A stretch of 10,301 nt of DNA from Syntrophorhabdus sp. GTDB taxonomy: Bacteria; Desulfobacterota; BSN033; UBA1163. The position numbers were made by a program, and so were the translations under genes. The notes beneath the pieces are model-generated. The model saw only the letters and a program-made list of their open reading frames with translations, did no database searches and was not told the origin of the DNA. Shown here in pieces: positions 1-6,308 of the stretch (positions are counted from its first letter, which is position 1; each line of letters opens with the position of its first letter). Location of the stretch: contig DYHU01000125.1 of assembly GCA_020724025.1 (NCBI GenBank), positions 1-10,301 of the forward strand, given 5' to 3'.

Positions 1-9
1 AGTTTTCTC

Positions 10-39
10 TTGACAAATAACAAGATGTTGTTGTAGTGA
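10..39 (+). promoter_or_regulatory. Candidate sigma-70 promoter of nrdD
   Basis: A perfect TTGACA (-35) lies at 10-15. The best -10 candidate at normal distance is TAGTGA at 34-39, after an 18-base spacer, and it matches TATAAT poorly. A later alternative is TATAGC at 57-62. The -35 is clear and the -10 is uncertain. It is the only promoter-like element seen before nrdD, 70-100 bases upstream of the start codon, and it overlaps the candidate NrdR boxes. Confidence 0.4.
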
Positions 40-64
40 ATAGAGGTCACACTAAATATAGCCT
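18..64 (+). promoter_or_regulatory. Candidate pair of NrdR boxes upstream of nrdD
   Basis: The downstream box at 49-64 (ACACTAAATATAGCCT) matches 13 of 16 positions of the NrdR-box consensus ACACTATATATAGTGT. Exactly 31 bases upstream, 18-33 (TAACAAGATGTTGTTG) matches 8 of 16, mostly at core positions. NrdR is the nucleotide-sensing repressor of bacterial ribonucleotide reductase genes and usually binds two boxes about 31-32 bases apart, on the same helix face. The spacing and the downstream gene fit. The first box is weak on its own. Repression would work by covering the promoter spacer and start region. Confidence 0.5.
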
Positions 65-112
65 ATCGTTAACCTAAACTTCATTAAATTTCACAAAACA
101 GGTGATATGAAA

Positions 113-2257
113 ATGGCAAATGTCATTGAGATGAAAGAGGAACGAAAAGATTTGAAAGAAGAGTTTGAAACAACGGATATGGCCCTCTTCGTCCGTACCT
201 CTGAAGAGTCGATGAATGATTGGAACCGCCAGAGGATCGTCGATGCCCTCATCAGAGAGACCTATATTGATGTCGATACGGCAAAAGAGATCGCCCGGGA
301 GGTGGAAGATCTAATCGTCACCTCCAAGATCAAAATGATCACCGCGCCCCTTGTCCGTGAATTGGTCGACACCAAACTGGTTGAAAGGGGACTGGAACAG
401 GCCCGCAAGATGCACACCCGTCTGGGTATGCCCCTTTACGATGTGGACCAGCTTATCCTCCATCCCAATAAGGAGAATGCCAATGTCCCTCACGGGCCCG
501 AGGCCACCAATCTCACCCTTGCGGAGAGGATCAAAAAGGAGTATGCCCTTCTCTCCGTCTTCTCACAGGAGACTGCGGATGCCCATATGCGAGGGGATAT
601 TCATCTCCATGATCTGGGTTTTGTGGATCGGCCTTACTGCAGTGGACAATCCCTCGAATATATCAAGCGGTTTGGCCTCAGCCTTCCCAACTCCATTGCC
701 ATGGCCAAGCCTGCCAAACATCCGGAAGTGCTCTTGGCCCATATGGTGAAGTTTGCCGCTGGCCTTCAGAGCAACTTTGCCGGAGCCATTGGCTGGGACT
801 CTGTGAATCTCTTCTTTGCTCCCTATCTGGTGGGCATGTCGGATCGGGACATGGAACAATTGGCACAGATGATGATCTTCGAATTCTCCCAGCAGGCGGT
901 CGCCCGCGGAGGTCAGGCGATCTTCACGGACCTCAATCTCTACTGGGAGATTCCCAAACATTTCGAAAATGTCCCTGCCATCGGACCGGGCGGAGAGAAG
1001 ACGGGAAAGAATTACAGCGACTATATAAAAGAATCACAGCGCTTTGCATGGGCCCTCTTCAATGTCTTCATGGAGGGGGATGGGTCCGGAAGGCCCTTCT
1101 TCTTTCCGAAACCCCTGGTCCATATCACGGAGAAATTCTTTCAGACCCCTGGTCACATGGACTTTCTCCATCACATCTGCGAGGTCGCCTCTGAAAAGGG
1201 CAACACCTACTTCGTCTTCGACCGCGGGGAGACGGCCAAAATCTCCGAATGCTGCCGCCTCAGCTTCAAACTCGATCAGACCGACCTGGAGGATGCAAAG
1301 GAACCCTGGAAGATGCGATATTGCGCCCTTCAGAATGTCTCGCTCAACCTTCCGAGGATCGCCTACCTGGCCAAAGGGGATGACACTCAGCTTTTCTCCA
1401 AACTGACGGAGTTCATCGAGGTCGCGATCAAGGCCCATCTGGAAAAGAAACTCTTCATCGAAAAGCTCCTCTCCGTAGGTGAACGGGGCCCCCTCGCCCT
1501 TCTGGCCATGAACCGGGATGGCTCTCCTTATTTGAGGATGCATCGCGCCAGTTTCCTCATCGGGATGGTCGGACTCAATGAACTGGTTCAGATCCATACC
1601 GGCCAGGAGCTACATCAGTCGAGGCAGGCCTTTAAATTCGGATTGAAGGTGATCGCCCACATGAAACTGCTGGTCGATAAGTTGAGCGAACGGTATGGAA
1701 TGCATTTCGTCCTCGAACAGACGCCTGCCGAATCGACCGCCTACCGTTTTGCCAAACTGGACCTCCGGTTTCATTCGCCCAGATCGGGCCACATCGTCAA
1801 GGGGGATATTTCGAAAGGGGAAGTCTATTATACGAATTCGACCTATCTGAACAACTCCGCCGTGCTCAATCCGATTGAACGGGTCAGACAGGAGGGGCTC
1901 TTCCATCCCCTGATCGAGGCAGGCGCATTGACCCATATCTGGCTGGGTGAGGCAAAGCCTTCAAGGAAGTCCCTGGCCAATTTTGTGATCAAGACTTTCA
2001 AGCAGACTCAAAATGACCAGATCGCTTTTTCACCCGAGTTCACCACCTGTAATGCCTGCAATCGAACGAGCAGGGGACTTCGTTCTTCCTGCCAATACTG
2101 CGGGTCGCTGGAAGTGGATGGCATCACCCGGATCACCGGCTACTTCACCAAGGTCTCCAGCTGGAACAAGGGAAAGATCGGCGAACTCCGTAACCGCTAC
2201 CGGAATCAGGCCTATATCGAAACCAAAGAGGGGGACGCCGTTTTTACGGCCGGGTGA
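113..2257 (+). CDS. nrdD: Anaerobic (class III) ribonucleoside-triphosphate reductase, large subunit
   Basis: This glycyl-radical enzyme reduces ribonucleoside triphosphates to deoxyribonucleotides in the absence of oxygen. At about 714 residues it is as long as E. coli NrdD. Residues about 25-115 look like an ATP-cone regulatory domain. Cys176 (in PYCSGQSL) and Cys380/Cys381 (in SECCRLSF) sit where the active-site cysteines are expected, before a conserved NLPRIA segment. The C-terminus has two CxxC pairs (Cys646/649 and Cys660/663) of the zinc site, then RITGY, whose Gly676 should carry the radical. The ATG at 113 is preferred because AGGTGA (100-105) is 7 bases upstream; an in-frame ATG at 107 lies too close to it. 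The gene is followed by a redoxin gene and nrdG, so the pathway assignment is firm. Which subtype it is (formate- or redoxin-dependent) is inferred from context only. Confidence 0.96.
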   Translation: MANVIEMKEERKDLKEEFETTDMALFVRTSEESMNDWNRQRIVDALIRETYIDVDTAKEIAREVEDLIVTSKIKMITAPLVRELVDTKLVERGLEQARKMHTRLGMPLYDVDQLILHPNKENANVPHGPEATNLTLAERIKKEYALLSVFSQETADAHMRGDIHLHDLGFVDRPYCSGQSLEYIKRFGLSLPNSIAMAKPAKHPEVLLAHMVKFAAGLQSNFAGAIGWDSVNLFFAPYLVGMSDRDMEQLAQMMIFEFSQQAVARGGQAIFTDLNLYWEIPKHFENVPAIGPGGEKTGKNYSDYIKESQRFAWALFNVFMEGDGSGRPFFFPKPLVHITEKFFQTPGHMDFLHHICEVASEKGNTYFVFDRGETAKISECCRLSFKLDQTDLEDAKEPWKMRYCALQNVSLNLPRIAYLAKGDDTQLFSKLTEFIEVAIKAHLEKKLFIEKLLSVGERGPLALLAMNRDGSPYLRMHRASFLIGMVGLNELVQIHTGQELHQSRQAFKFGLKVIAHMKLLVDKLSERYGMHFVLEQTPAESTAYRFAKLDLRFHSPRSGHIVKGDISKGEVYYTNSTYLNNSAVLNPIERVRQEGLFHPLIEAGALTHIWLGEAKPSRKSLANFVIKTFKQTQNDQIAFSPEFTTCNACNRTSRGLRSSCQYCGSLEVDGITRITGYFTKVSSWNKGKIGELRNRYRNQAYIETKEGDAVFTAG

Positions 2258-2294
2258 TCATTTGAATGACACGAACCATGAAAATACTCCGGGT

Positions 2295-2375
2295 GTTTGG
2301 GTTTAAGGTTACGGTTACGAAGCCCGTTTCGGTTACTGATTAAGGTTACGTGTAAAGAATTAAGAGACGATAAAC
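2295..2375. repeat. Dispersed intergenic repeat, copy 1 (related to 9146-9257)
   Basis: After nrdD, GGTTAcGAAGCCcGTTT is followed by GGTTA-rich sequence and an AATTAAGAGAC-like end. The same order of words occurs at 9146-9208 (GGTTAaGAAGCCgGTTT to TTTAAAGAC). The left part of this copy also matches the reverse complement of the right end of the other copy. These are therefore two members of one repeat family with inverted ends. The similarity was aligned by eye and the boundaries are approximate. Confidence 0.5.
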
Positions 2376-2397
2376 GTAGCCTTTTATTAACGATACG

Positions 2398-2428
2398 GGC
2401 ATCCCTGCCTGCGGCAGGCAGGGATGCC
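2398..2428. repeat. Perfect 15-bp inverted repeat (hairpin)
   Basis: GGCATCCCTGCCTGC, one G, then the exact reverse complement. The hairpin is very stable but has no following T tract, so it is not a standard intrinsic terminator. It lies between nrdD and the redoxin gene, 47 bases before the latter's ATG, and could stabilise or attenuate the transcript. GCAGGCAGG palindromes of this kind occur as dispersed repeats in many genomes. Confidence 0.75.
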
Positions 2429-2474
2429 GTTCCCGTTGGACGGAACCTATTTTCTAATTCATAAAGGAGAAAAG

Positions 2475-2741
2475 ATGGAGATGATCAAAATTTTTGTTAA
2501 AGCGAAATGCCCGAAATGTCCTGCCGCCAAAGAGATTGGATTGGAGTTGAAGAATGAGGGCGTGCCGGTCTTCCACTACGATCTGGACACGATCGATGGC
2601 CTGGCGGAAGCCTCTTTCCACAGCATCCTCTCCACCCCTTCCTTCATCATTGAGGATGAAGAGGAAAGGGAGGTGGCCAGCTGGAGAGGCGTGGTCCCAA
2701 CCATTCAGGAGGTGAAGCAGTACCTGTTCCGGAGTAACTGA
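2475..2741 (+). CDS. Small glutaredoxin/thioredoxin-like redoxin of the nrdD cluster
   Basis: An 88-residue protein with a thioredoxin-like fold: a first beta strand (IKIFVKAKC), the redox motif C12-P-K-C15, and the TPSF segment carrying the cis-proline typical of the fold. It resembles glutaredoxin-like proteins of the NrdH type, which pass electrons to ribonucleotide reductases. Its place between nrdD and nrdG suggests that it reduces the NrdD active-site cysteines, a role known for redoxin-dependent class III enzymes. The ATG at 2475 is chosen because AAAGGAGA (2463-2470) lies just upstream. An in-frame ATG at 2424 falls in the palindromic repeat, would add 17 residues and lacks a ribosome site. 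The redoxin fold is well supported; the partner is an inference from context. Confidence 0.85.
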   Translation: MEMIKIFVKAKCPKCPAAKEIGLELKNEGVPVFHYDLDTIDGLAEASFHSILSTPSFIIEDEEEREVASWRGVVPTIQEVKQYLFRSN

Positions 2742-2825
2742 TGGGGTTGATATTGACCGGTGTCAGCAATGATACCACGTCACTATCACGATCCACCCTC
2801 ACTCTCTCTTTTATGAAAATAAGCC

Positions 2826-3506
2826 ATGATCGAGATCAAGGGATTCTTAGAAACCTCTTTTCTGGACTGGCCCGGGAAGATCTGCTCTGTCCTCTTCCTC
2901 GCCGGCTGCAACTTCCGCTGTCCATACTGCCATAACCATCCCCTGATCTTTCATCCCGGGCAGTTTGCTTCGATATCCCTGAAAGAAATTCTCCGGCGTC
3001 TTCACTCCTTTAAGGGTTGGATCGATGGAGTCTGCCTCACCGGCGGAGAGCCCACCCTCCACGCCGACCTTCCTCTCTTGATCCGGAAGATAAAAGAGAA
3101 TGGTTTCCCGGTCAAACTCGATACGAATGGCTCTTGTCCTGAGATGTTAGAGAAATTGATCGATGAGGGAAAGCTCGATTTCGTCTCCATGGATGTGAAG
3201 GGCCCCCTGGATCCCTTCAGTTATCGGAGAGCGACCGGTCTCCCCGTCGATCTCTCTCTCATATCAAAGTCGATTGAGATCCTGAAGAGGGGAAAAGTCG
3301 AATATCAATTCCGGATGACCATTGTCCCTCAACTCCACAGTGCGGAAGAGATCCAAACCCTGGGCGAGCAATTGAGGGCTGGCCGAAGGTTGACCCTCCA
3401 GAATTTCAACCCGGAGAACCCGTTGGATCCCTCATTTAAAAAAACGGTCCCTTACGATCCGAAAGTCTTAAAGGAGATGGAAAAGATGGTCCAAGAGATG
3501 GTGTAA
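2826..3506 (+). CDS. nrdG: Anaerobic ribonucleoside-triphosphate reductase activating protein (radical SAM)
   Basis: The radical-SAM activase uses a [4Fe-4S] cluster and S-adenosylmethionine to install the glycyl radical on NrdD. In the 226-residue protein the cluster motif is C28-NFR-C32-PY-C35, followed by HN. GGEPTL, the SAM-binding glycine motif, lies near residue 73. The N-terminus (KGFLETSFLDWPGK) is typical of the longer NrdG2 type. The reading frame has a stop codon (TAA, 2820-2822) just before the ATG at 2826, so no earlier start is possible. No Shine-Dalgarno sequence is visible there. It lies 84 bases after the redoxin gene on the same strand. Related activases of other glycyl-radical enzymes share these motifs, but the linkage to nrdD settles the role. 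Confidence 0.93.
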   Translation: MIEIKGFLETSFLDWPGKICSVLFLAGCNFRCPYCHNHPLIFHPGQFASISLKEILRRLHSFKGWIDGVCLTGGEPTLHADLPLLIRKIKENGFPVKLDTNGSCPEMLEKLIDEGKLDFVSMDVKGPLDPFSYRRATGLPVDLSLISKSIEILKRGKVEYQFRMTIVPQLHSAEEIQTLGEQLRAGRRLTLQNFNPENPLDPSFKKTVPYDPKVLKEMEKMVQEMV

Positions 3507-3550
3507 AGAATTTGATCTCTGAGTTGGTAAATGGCCATTCGTGTTTTTTT

Positions 3551-3699
3551 AATCGTTATAAGCACCAAATTCCAAGCACCAAGGTCCAAACAAATCCCAA
3601 TGACCGAAATTCTAAATCTCAAACAATATCATTTCGGTCATTGAAAATTGAAATTTGGAACTTATTTGGGATTTGGGATTTGTAATTTGGAATTTGAAA
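3551..3699. repeat. AT-rich palindromic intergenic repeat, copy A
   Basis: The spacer between nrdG and the diguanylate cyclase gene starts with AATCGTTATAAG, as copy B does. It continues with CCAA-rich words on the left and TTGG-rich words on the right, so the whole can fold into a long imperfect hairpin. Its core is a perfect 12-bp inverted repeat, AATGACCGAAAT (3599-3610) and ATTTCGGTCATT (3631-3642). The right arm runs up to the ATG at 3701. A run of seven T at 3544-3550 precedes it but follows no strong stem, so I do not call a terminator. Confidence 0.7.
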
Positions 3700-3700
3700 T

Positions 3701-4732
3701 ATGAACCCTCCTTCCCTCAAAGAAATCCGGATGAAAGTAGAGGCGCTGGAGAGAGAAATTCATCTCCTGAGGCCCATCCTCGAGGCGATCCGTGATCCTT
3801 TCTTTATTCTCAATCGAAAGGGAGAATTTTTAAAGGTGAACCCGAAGGGGTCGGAGTTGCTCGGCTACTCTCCGGAGGAGCTTCGGCAGATGGCTCTCAT
3901 CGATGTGGCGGCTCTCGACGATCTCGGTACGGTAAGAGAGAAATTCGACGAGATGGAAAAGGGGCGTGACATTTTTTTCAACCTCCACGTGGTCAACCGA
4001 CTCAGGGAGGAAATTCCGGTGGAATGTTATGGGACCCTCCGTGGAGAAACCTGCTTGATCACATTGAGGGACTTGCGAGAGAGGAGGCGACTCGAGGAGG
4101 AATGGGAGAGGTCAAAGAAGCAGTTCATGGAGAAGATTCGAGAGAGGGACCAATATGCCAGGGAACTGCAGGCCATGAGAAACCTCTTTAAGGAGAAGAC
4201 TAAAGAGATTGAGAAGATGAGAGAGGAAGCCGTTCTGCTCTCTTATACCGACGACCTCACCGGAATCTATAACCACCGTTTTTTCATTCAACAATTGACC
4301 CTGGAGGTGGAACGCCAGAAACGTTATTCCGTCCCTCTCTCCCTTCTCATGATCGACATCGACTATTTTAAACATTATAACGATCGCAACGGACATCTGG
4401 CCGGAGATGAAGCATTGAAGGCCATTGCCCTTCTCATCCAGCATGGAGTCCGCCAGAGCGATATCGTCGCCCGTTATGGAGGAGAGGAGTTTGTGGCCAT
4501 TCTGATCAAGGCCGGGAAGGAGGAGGCCGGAGAGATCGCAGAGAGGGTGAGGGAGCTTGTCTCCGAGGCCCGATTCCCCAATGAGAAGGAGCAACCCAAT
4601 GGAGATCTGACGGTGAGCATCGGACTGGCCACCTCCTCCCCCTCCACCTCGACCCTCACGGATCTGATCCGTGAGGCGGACCATGCTCTCTATCGGGCCA
4701 AGAGGGCAGGCCGCAATCGCATTGAGGGATGA
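3701..4732 (+). CDS. PAS-GGDEF diguanylate cyclase
   Basis: This is a predicted soluble enzyme that makes cyclic di-GMP from two GTP. Residues about 20-125 form a PAS sensor domain (DPFFILNRKGEFLKVNPKG and ELLGYSPEEL are typical). Residues about 126-178 are a charged coiled-coil linker. Residues about 180-343 are the GGDEF domain, beginning DDLTGIYNHRFF. The active-site signature is intact as GGEEF (260-264). An RQSD motif (251-254) sits five residues before it, which is the position of the inhibitory I-site, so product inhibition is likely. No signal peptide or membrane segment is visible. The PAS ligand is unknown. The start codon follows an AT-rich repeat and has no good ribosome site; a second in-frame ATG lies at 3731. 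The stop codon (4730-4732) nearly abuts the next gene, suggesting co-translation. Confidence 0.93.
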   Translation: MNPPSLKEIRMKVEALEREIHLLRPILEAIRDPFFILNRKGEFLKVNPKGSELLGYSPEELRQMALIDVAALDDLGTVREKFDEMEKGRDIFFNLHVVNRLREEIPVECYGTLRGETCLITLRDLRERRRLEEEWERSKKQFMEKIRERDQYARELQAMRNLFKEKTKEIEKMREEAVLLSYTDDLTGIYNHRFFIQQLTLEVERQKRYSVPLSLLMIDIDYFKHYNDRNGHLAGDEALKAIALLIQHGVRQSDIVARYGGEEFVAILIKAGKEEAGEIAERVRELVSEARFPNEKEQPNGDLTVSIGLATSSPSTSTLTDLIREADHALYRAKRAGRNRIEG

Positions 4733-4733
4733 G

Positions 4734-5135
4734 TTGAAAACCGTCATCGTCACCGCAGGGGTGATCATTGAAAAGAAGAAAGTCCTCGTGGCTCAGAGAA
4801 TGGAAGGGGCTCCACGCGGCCTGCTCTGGGAATTCCCGGGAGGAAAGGTTAGGGAGGGGGAAGACCCCAGAGAGGCCCTGCGAAGAGAGTTGCAAGAGGA
4901 ACTGGATATCGAAGTGGAGGTGGGGAAAGTCCTCGAGGTCATATTTCATTCCTATCCGGAATATCCCATCCTCCTTCTCGCCTATCACTGCCACATCAAG
5001 AAGGGGGTTCCAAAACCTATCGGATGTCACGATCTCCGGTGGGTCAGCTTCGAGGAGTTAAATGGATTGGCTATGCCTTCTGCGGATGAACCCATTCGAA
5101 TCCGTTTAGGCTCTTCTGGAGAAGGGCTCATCTAA
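4734..5135 (+). CDS. MutT-type Nudix hydrolase (probable 8-oxo-dGTP diphosphatase)
   Basis: The 133-residue protein contains a near-perfect Nudix box at residues 37-59: G37, E43, R51, E52, E55 and E56 are all present, with Asp58 in place of the usual glycine. The preceding WEFPGGK and the N-terminal strand TVIVTAGVIIEKKKVLVAQR are typical of MutT, which cleans oxidised nucleotides from the pool. Other Nudix substrates cannot be excluded. The start is probably TTG at 4734, with GAGGG (4724-4728) five bases upstream, one base after the stop of the cyclase gene. An ATG at 4683, with GAGG six bases upstream, is an alternative that would overlap the cyclase gene and add 17 residues. Translation is probably coupled to the upstream gene. 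Confidence 0.88.
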   Translation: MKTVIVTAGVIIEKKKVLVAQRMEGAPRGLLWEFPGGKVREGEDPREALRRELQEELDIEVEVGKVLEVIFHSYPEYPILLLAYHCHIKKGVPKPIGCHDLRWVSFEELNGLAMPSADEPIRIRLGSSGEGLI

Positions 5136-5140
5136 GGCGG

Positions 5141-5171
5141 TGTAGGGAACGGTTTGAAACCGTTCCCTACA
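5141..5171. repeat. Perfect hairpin repeat with TGTAGGG/CCCTACA ends
   Basis: TGTAGGGAACGGTTT, one G, then the exact reverse complement, ending CCCTACA. It starts five bases after the stop codon of the Nudix gene. No T tract follows on either strand, so if it ends transcription it does so imperfectly. Hairpins with these ends are common dispersed repeats in bacterial genomes. Like the hairpin at 2398-2428 it has two 15-base arms and a single central G, but the arm sequence is different. Confidence 0.75.
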
Positions 5172-5201
5172 GGACTCAACCTAAAACAGGTTTCTTCCAT
5201 C

Positions 5202-5230
5202 TTGGAGTAAGACGAAATTTGTTGTAAAAT
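5202..5230 (+). promoter_or_regulatory. Possible promoter of the 283-residue unknown gene
   Basis: TAAAAT (5225-5230) matches the -10 consensus at five of six positions. TTGGAG (5202-5207), 17 bases upstream, matches the -35 consensus at three of six. Transcription would start near 5237, close to the ribosome site GGGAG (5237-5241), giving a very short leader. It is plausible because a strong hairpin separates this gene from the Nudix gene. Confidence 0.3.
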
Positions 5231-5248
5231 GGCTTTGGGAGCTAACCC

Positions 5249-6100
5249 ATGTCCAAAGACCCGATGAAGAGATATGCCGAAAGTTTAGAAAAAACCATCG
5301 AGCACAACTATAACCATCTGAAGGAGGCGGTGGAGGATTTTAAGGGGCTCTGTCTGGTGGTCACCCCTGAAAAACATACTCCACAGGATATCATCGTCGA
5401 TATCCGCGAGCTCTACAAAGAGATTCGGGATCGACTGACAGAGATCAAAGCCATCCAGCAACTCCTCCAGGGAAAATACAGACAGTATTATCGCCGGGAT
5501 TCCCTGCGCGATAAATCGATCATGGAATTCGGATTCCTCACGAAGAATCTCTACTCCAAGTTCGAATATATCCTGCTTCAAAAACAGGCCATGACCAAAA
5601 AAAAGGAGGAAGAGATCTCCAGAGAGGAGCAGAGGGGTTTCCCTTGCCAGTGGTTTCACTCCAGAGACAATCAAGTCATCTTCGTCAGAAACCTGCGGAT
5701 TCTGCATGAGCTGGATTATGAAGACCCTTCGGATCTGGGGATCGAGGAGAGACGGAAGGTCCTTCAGGAGAAAGCTCGGCACCTCACCCTCTTCTGCCTC
5801 AGAGGGAAAGCCAGCCTCATGGATGAGGTCTATTCCCGGATTAGATTGCGGGAGCATGACATCATCGAGCGGTATGCTCAGGATGAACTTCATGGTCTGA
5901 TCGCCCATTTAAGGGAGGTCAATCCTGTGGAGCTGGAGAAAGTTTTTCAGAGGATTTTGGAGGGCGAGGACTTCTCAAAACTCAAATGCCTTCTCATCAC
6001 GATTCATTCTCCAAAGGATCTCGAAGGCGAGCGATTCGATTTGATTAAAAAGACCCTCGATGAGATGGAAGAAGGAAAGGTGAAAACACTTTTCGTTTGA
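5249..6100 (+). CDS. Protein of unknown function, 283 residues, highly charged
   Basis: I do not recognise a family. The start is well supported: GGGAG (5237-5241) lies seven bases before the ATG. The protein has no signal peptide and no membrane segment. It is rich in Glu, Lys, Arg and Leu and looks mostly alpha-helical. Residues 1-75 suggest helical hairpins (SLEKTIEHNYNHLKEAVEDF, then ELYKEIRDRLTEIKAIQQLL). Residues about 110-130 are a basic/acidic stretch, followed by a probable compact region (GFPCQWFHSRDNQVIFVRNL). The last 80 residues hold further amphipathic helices. Four cysteines (35, 133, 183, 247) are widely spaced and do not form a recognisable metal motif. The gene is flanked by a hairpin repeat and an AT-rich repeat, so it is probably transcribed alone. 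It is real by codon pattern, length and ribosome site; its function cannot be inferred from neighbours. Confidence 0.8.
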   Translation: MSKDPMKRYAESLEKTIEHNYNHLKEAVEDFKGLCLVVTPEKHTPQDIIVDIRELYKEIRDRLTEIKAIQQLLQGKYRQYYRRDSLRDKSIMEFGFLTKNLYSKFEYILLQKQAMTKKKEEEISREEQRGFPCQWFHSRDNQVIFVRNLRILHELDYEDPSDLGIEERRKVLQEKARHLTLFCLRGKASLMDEVYSRIRLREHDIIERYAQDELHGLIAHLREVNPVELEKVFQRILEGEDFSKLKCLLITIHSPKDLEGERFDLIKKTLDEMEEGKVKTLFV

Positions 6101-6113
6101 CACCCTTGACTCA

Positions 6114-6285
6114 AATCGTTATAAGGTGGTTTAAAAAGGTTTTAATAACCAAACATCAAGCACCAATAACCAAATAATCATCAATATCCAAATTCCAATG
6201 GCAAAAATTGTTTGAGTATTTGGTGATTGAATATTGGAGCTTATTTGGTCCCGCCCTGGCGGGATTGGAATTTGGTGATTGGAGA
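6114..6285. repeat. AT-rich palindromic intergenic repeat, copy B, with small GC hairpin
   Basis: It begins with AATCGTTATAAG (6114-6125), the same 12 bases that open copy A. The left arm carries CACCAATAACCAAATAATCA; the 32-base block at 6161-6192 differs from 7569-7600 in copy C at only one base. The right arm (AATTTGGTGATTGGA) is the approximate reverse complement of the left. A compact GC hairpin, TCCCGCC-CT-GGCGGGA (6249-6264), interrupts the right arm. The repeat fills nearly the whole spacer before the MgtE-like gene. Confidence 0.75.
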
Positions 6286-6308
6286 TTCATCATTTTTATA
6301 AAAAGTCT

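Noticed and set aside
1034..1597. Minus-strand open frame of 187 residues
   Set aside because: It lies entirely within nrdD, has no family motifs, and comes from the codon bias of the plus-strand gene.
3520..3550. Intrinsic terminator after nrdG (AATGGCCATT and a seven-T run)
   Set aside because: The palindrome has no loop and is separated from the T run by a few bases, so the stem would be too weak to call.
3551..3699. Possible CRISPR array because of repeated CCAA/TTGG words
   Set aside because: The words are irregularly spaced and palindromic across the spacer, with no constant repeat-spacer unit.
4112..4768. Minus-strand open frame of 218 residues
   Set aside because: It is antisense to the GGDEF domain, whose motifs are intact in the plus frame. 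The glycine run is a reading of CTCC-rich coding sequence.
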